NCBI GenBank assembly: GCA_031258615.1
Contig: JAIRMP010000092.1
Span: forward strand, 1-17,449
Source: Spirochaetaceae bacterium
GTDB lineage: Bacteria; Spirochaetota; Spirochaetia; Treponematales; Breznakiellaceae
DNA length: 17,449 nt
Direction: 5' to 3'
In this document: one piece after another, positions 14,489-17,449 of the stretch
How the letters are laid out: each line of letters opens with the position of its first letter
Position numbering within the stretch: position 1 is the first letter of the stretch
Notes under the pieces: model-generated
Databases searched by the model: none
The model's input: the letters and a program-made list of their open reading frames with translations, nothing else
Told to the model about the DNA's origin: nothing
Position numbers and translations under genes: made by a program

Positions 14489-16125
14489 TCTGTCATCCTA
14501 AGCGGGCGCGCGGATATTTCACGTGAATAATCACCGGGCCGTCCCAAATCATCGTAAGAACTCACCGAAAAGTAGTATAGAACGCCGTTTACAAGGTTGT
14601 CAATGCTGACGGAAAGCCGTTTTCCAACGTCTACCGGCGAAGGGCCGGACGAGGAGCCTTCGCCAAAGTAATCGCCGGAAGCGGTTCCGTAGTAAACGAT
14701 GTAGCCCGCAGCGCTTTCATCCCTTGACGGCCTCCATGACAGCTCAACGCCGCCGTTCCTGGCCGCCGCCACAAGGTGCGGCGGCGGTTCCGGGGCGGGC
14801 TTCCTGGCAAACACGAGGTCTACCTCTTCCAGGTAAGGCGTCGTCTCGGCGTCGCCTCCCGGGTAGAAACACGCTGCAAGCTCTATATAGCGGCCCCGCA
14901 CCGTGTTTAGCGGCTCTCCCGGCGTAAATGTACGCCAGGCTTCGGTATCCCAATTGTAGGGTGAGTCGGAGGCGCGTATGAAAAACTGTATCTGCGCGCC
15001 GCCCGGGAAATTAAAGTCGCCTGTATTCCGCTGTATGCTCTGCCGGCCCCCGACCGAACCATTGCCGTACACCCCGCCTGATGCGTTGACGCGCAAAACA
15101 GCGCTGTTTTGCGCGCCCAGGTCTATAGGAGCGCTCTGCACCATGCCGTTTTGCGGATAACGGCCCGGCCCGGCCGCGTCAACAAAACGCCTGTAGATGC
15201 GTAAATTGTCCATCATGCCGTTGAAGCGTCTGCCCAGCAAAAAGCTGCCGCGCTCACCGATGACGGGCAGAAAAACGTCCCCGCCCTCCCTGCCGGAAGA
15301 TGTCGTGTACACAAGGTCTTCCAAAACGCCGTTTACAAGGTACTCAAGGAGCCCCGTATCAGCGTCAAAACGGAGCAGGTGTCGGCTCCAGCGTTTGGGG
15401 ACGAGCGGAGCGGAGGATGCAAGCCTTAAATCGATACTTTCCGAGGACGGCGAAAAGAAGAAGTTTTTTACAAGCCATTCTGTACGGTTCTTTGACACCG
15501 CGCAGATGAGGCTCTGGTTTTTGTACGTGTTTGCGCCGTTTCCCGCCGAGGCCGTCCAGCTTAGCGCCTCCTCTCCGTTTTCCATGCCGCCCGGGTACAG
15601 CCAGAATTCTATGGAAAAGTCACCTATATTGCGGCCTACGGAAAAAAGCGCTCCGGGACGCCGCGCCCTTACGACTATAGGCGCCTCGGCCTCCTCCCCC
15701 CTATCCGCCGTGCCCAGCGCGCCGGAAAAGACCGCCGCCCCGCCGCCAAACCGGGCCCACGCCGTTTCCGCCGCGTGTACGGCCCCGGACGCGAGCAGCG
15801 TGTAGTTCCCCGTGCTGTCTATAAAGAATTCCCCGCCGCCCTCATCGAATGAAAGCGCCATGTCCAGCGATTCGTCATAACCCCGTTCAACAGAATCGAG
15901 CGCGAGCACCCTGCCTGCCCGTACATTATCCAGCTCTATAACGCCGTCCCGTAGGCTGAACTGCTTCCAGCCGGCTTTCCCGCCGAACTTCAGTGCCTCC
16001 TCCCCCAGGCCGGATGCCGGCAAAGCCGCGATAAGCAGCCCGGCAAGACCGGCCAGCCACGCCTGCCCGGTCAGTCTCAACCTCCCGGAAAGCCCCGCCA
16101 GCCCGGTCAGCCTCCAAACATTCAA
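14485..16125 (-). CDS. Secreted LamG-like and Fn3-domain protein
   Basis: 546 residues. The start is TTG 16125, supported by GGGAGG at 16134-16139 eight bases upstream; no ATG or GTG is available in frame nearby. The N-terminus is a long repetitive hydrophobic signal (LTGLAGLSG, RLTGQAWLAGLAGLL) ending near ASG. The middle (about 130-330) resembles a concanavalin/LamG jelly-roll: FSIEFWLYPGG, WSRHLLRFDADTGLLEYLVNG and MMDNLRIYRRF, the last being the usual closing strand. The C-terminus (about 450-540) is a fibronectin type III domain with VELSWRPSRDESAAGYIVYY and LYYFSVSSYDDLGRPGDYS. Such modules bind carbohydrate or protein at the cell surface or in the periplasm. I see no enzyme motif. The protein is cotranscribed with the upstream secreted protein (33-base gap). 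Confidence 0.82.
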   Translation of the reverse strand: MNVWRLTGLAGLSGRLRLTGQAWLAGLAGLLIAALPASGLGEEALKFGGKAGWKQFSLRDGVIELDNVRAGRVLALDSVERGYDESLDMALSFDEGGGEFFIDSTGNYTLLASGAVHAAETAWARFGGGAAVFSGALGTADRGEEAEAPIVVRARRPGALFSVGRNIGDFSIEFWLYPGGMENGEEALSWTASAGNGANTYKNQSLICAVSKNRTEWLVKNFFFSPSSESIDLRLASSAPLVPKRWSRHLLRFDADTGLLEYLVNGVLEDLVYTTSSGREGGDVFLPVIGERGSFLLGRRFNGMMDNLRIYRRFVDAAGPGRYPQNGMVQSAPIDLGAQNSAVLRVNASGGVYGNGSVGGRQSIQRNTGDFNFPGGAQIQFFIRASDSPYNWDTEAWRTFTPGEPLNTVRGRYIELAACFYPGGDAETTPYLEEVDLVFARKPAPEPPPHLVAAARNGGVELSWRPSRDESAAGYIVYYGTASGDYFGEGSSSGPSPVDVGKRLSVSIDNLVNGVLYYFSVSSYDDLGRPGDYSREISARPLRMTE

Positions 16126-16158
16126 AATGATTCCCTCCCGCCAGATGAATACTTCATA

Positions 16159-17061
16159 CTAAAACCGGTTGTTTAGCGCGCTCCGCGGCACTATGAAGGC
16201 CACGCGCCCTTCGCTCAGCAGGCGTCTGTTCGCTTCCGACGAGAGGATCGTAACGGCGTCCGCGCGGTCTATTACCGGGTCGGTGGGGTTTATGCCGAAT
16301 ATGCCGCGCGCCATGATCCGCAGCGGCTTGTCCCCCACCACCCGCTGCAAGTCCTCGCTGATCCCGGAAGGGCTGTTCTGAAAGATGTTTTCCATTACGG
16401 TATAGTGAACCATCGAAAAACCGGCCTCCCATCCGGGCCTGGTCATCGTCCTGTCGTATATCAGATTCATTTCCGTGTCCCAAATCCTGGGGAAGAGGCA
16501 TGGCAACAGCTCCGCGGAAACCTTTCTGCCATGGACGGGCAGTTCCCGATCCGCGATTACAACTATGCCCGTGTAATCCGCCGCGGAAGCCGGGTTGACA
16601 AGGCGGATCATGGGGGCGGCCTCGCCGTATCCGGCAAGCTGCGAGCCGACATTTTTGAGGTTTATCGTGTACGATGAGCTTATCGTGCTGAAATCAAGCG
16701 AATACCTGGGCGGTTTACGTTCCGCCTGAAGCGCCAGCGCATCTATCAGTGACGGCTGGATTTCGCCGGAATGTATCAAATCGCCCATCACGGTGGACGA
16801 ATCGAGCCTGATGGAGAGGATGACCGGCTGTATGCTGCCAAAATACCCGGAAAACAGCGCCTCCTCCGCCTGCGTCCTGCCGGACGGCAGCCTTATGCCC
16901 GCGCCCGCGAGGTCTACGCTCAGCTCCGCGTCTATGCGCATCTTTTCCCAGTCGAGTGCGCCGGTAACACCGCCCTTTACCTCCAGCGCCCCCGCCGGCA
17001 ACAGGCAGACGGCAAGCATGAGCGCCGCCGCGCCCCGCCCGTTCAAAAATGAAACGATCAT
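16159..17061 (-). CDS. Secreted protein with LPP20/FlgP-like motif
   Basis: 300 residues from ATG 17061, chosen over ATG 17091 because AGGGGG lies seven bases upstream and the protein then starts with a normal signal peptide (about 1-26, ending PAGA). No lipobox cysteine follows, so it should be a soluble periplasmic or outer-membrane-associated protein. The stretch DYTGIVVIADRELPV, followed later by LLPCLFPRIWDTEMNLIYD, and the ending with RADAVTIL and LLSEGRVAFIV resemble, from memory, a motif of secreted proteins related to LPP20/FlgP (YTGLVVDARG, then PRILDE, with a later DAAKI). FlgP is a flagellar-associated outer-membrane protein in other bacteria, but that role is only a suggestion here. 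First gene of the leftward operon. Confidence 0.7.
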   Translation of the reverse strand: MIVSFLNGRGAAALMLAVCLLPAGALEVKGGVTGALDWEKMRIDAELSVDLAGAGIRLPSGRTQAEEALFSGYFGSIQPVILSIRLDSSTVMGDLIHSGEIQPSLIDALALQAERKPPRYSLDFSTISSSYTINLKNVGSQLAGYGEAAPMIRLVNPASAADYTGIVVIADRELPVHGRKVSAELLPCLFPRIWDTEMNLIYDRTMTRPGWEAGFSMVHYTVMENIFQNSPSGISEDLQRVVGDKPLRIMARGIFGINPTDPVIDRADAVTILSSEANRRLLSEGRVAFIVPRSALNNRF

Positions 17062-17107
17062 TTCGCTTCCCCCTAACCTATATATCGGCATCTACCAGTG
17101 GGTTTAT

Positions 17108-17159
17108 GCAGGCCAGCCTGCACCAAACATACGGCAGGCCAGCCTGCACTAAACGTACG
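17108..17159 (+). repeat. Two tandem 26-bp units with palindromic core
   Basis: Unit 1 is 17108-17133 and unit 2 is 17134-17159; they differ at two of 26 positions. Each starts with the interrupted palindrome gcaggc-ca-gcctgc. The following gtacgccagtag of unit 2 resembles the copy at 6654-6687, so all three belong to one family. The units lie just upstream of the leftward operon's first gene. Confidence 0.85.
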
Positions 17160-17182
17160 CCAGTAGCTGACTCATTGTCCTT

Positions 17183-17218
17183 GTCATTCGCTAAGCGTGA
17201 AAGAGAACGGGTTGGGCC
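17183..17218 (+). repeat. Dispersed repeat, inverted copy of 241-282
   Basis: Reverse-complement match to the left edge: shared blocks gtcat, tcgctaagcgtgaaag and cgggttgggcc. Confidence 0.75.
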
Positions 17219-17219
17219 T

Positions 17220-17449
17220 GGAGTTCGCGGAGACAACCGCGGAGCGGTTGCGTAGCAAACTCCGGAGCTCAACGCGCAGCGTTGAGCCGTCGTCCTTGCG
17301 AGCGGCTTTACGAGGAGGGTGGAGTTTGCGGTAAGCAAGCCGAAGGCTAGCGGCGCAAACTCCTATGCAAGCCGTAGGCTTGCACGCTGAGCGTGAAAGC
17401 AAGCGGTTACGCGCTTCGGCCTGGAGTTTGCGGTAAGTCCGCCGAAGGC
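17220..17449. repeat. Cluster of nested GNA-loop hairpins
   Basis: Several stems follow one another, each with a three-base loop closed by C-G: 17234-17250 (7 bp, GGA), 17267-17287 (9 bp, GCA), 17335-17351 (6 of 7 bp, GAA), 17366-17384 (8 bp, GTA) and 17383-17395 (5 bp, TGA). Two of them sit inside an outer stem made from ggagtttgc-type and gcaaactcc arms: 17220-17228/17255-17263 (8 of 9 pairs) and 17321-17329/17355-17363 (9 of 9). The cluster runs to the window end and may continue. Confidence 0.8.

Larger units (their letters stand above)
17062..17449. repeat. Gene-free repeat region at right edge
   Basis: I see no credible gene in these 388 bases. The stretch holds two 26-bp tandem units, an inverted copy of the left-edge repeat, and a run of small hairpins. 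No convincing promoter for the leftward operon could be fixed: the TATATAT at 17079-17085 is too close to the ribosome site. Confidence 0.7.

Noticed and set aside
17062..17091. ATG 17091 as the start of the first leftward gene
   Set aside because: It would put ten extra residues before a normal signal peptide, while ATG 17061 has AGGGGG at the right distance.
17108..17159. CRISPR-like repeats
   Set aside because: The two units are directly adjacent with no spacer between them, and no cas gene is present.

Overview
The window looks like a piece of a spirochaete chromosome, most likely a gut-type Treponema. That placement is an inference from the gene set and protein style (ClpS/ClpA/Aat, a TPR lipoprotein, a TraB/PrgY-type membrane protein, a FIST sensor with a hybrid kinase, a LysM-M23 protein) and from the dense short palindromic repeats between genes. 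No rRNA, tRNA, CRISPR array, transposase or phage gene was seen.

Layout. 1-360 is gene-free repeat DNA ending in a likely promoter. 361-6653 is a rightward run: clpS, clpA, aat (a complete Leu/Phe N-degron set in one operon), then a TPR lipoprotein and a TraB-family membrane protein. 6654-6890 is a repeat element with inverted ends and a 16-bp hairpin, followed by a good promoter. 6963-11465 is a rightward three-gene signalling module: FIST sensor, hybrid histidine kinase (two PAS regions, HisKA, HATPase, receiver, HPt) and a single-domain response regulator. 11466-11720 holds a strong-looking promoter and a 43-codon ORF. 11721-17061 is a tightly packed leftward operon; in order of transcription it encodes a secreted protein with a LPP20/FlgP-like motif, a LamG-like plus Fn3 secreted protein, an HDOD protein, an MBL-fold hydrolase and a LysM-M23 endopeptidase. 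17062-17449 is repeat DNA: a 26-bp tandem repeat followed by a run of small hairpins.

How the parts work together. ClpS picks substrates with N-terminal Leu/Phe/Tyr/Trp, Aat creates such N-termini, and ClpA unfolds them for ClpP, which is not in this window. The FIST-kinase-regulator set would sense a small ligand in the cytoplasm and pass phosphate from His372 to Asp668 to His831 and on to Asp59 of the small regulator. It has no DNA-binding output, so it probably acts through protein contacts. The leftward operon mixes envelope proteins with two cytoplasmic regulatory or enzymatic proteins.

The most unusual content is the repeat DNA. Repeats at the left edge, at 6654-6890 and at the right edge share several sequence modules. 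Many are short hairpins whose loop is a G-N-A triplet closed by a C-G pair, a form known to give very stable single-stranded DNA minihairpins. One repeat also appears to supply the -35 box of the clpS promoter, which seems to make an almost leaderless mRNA.
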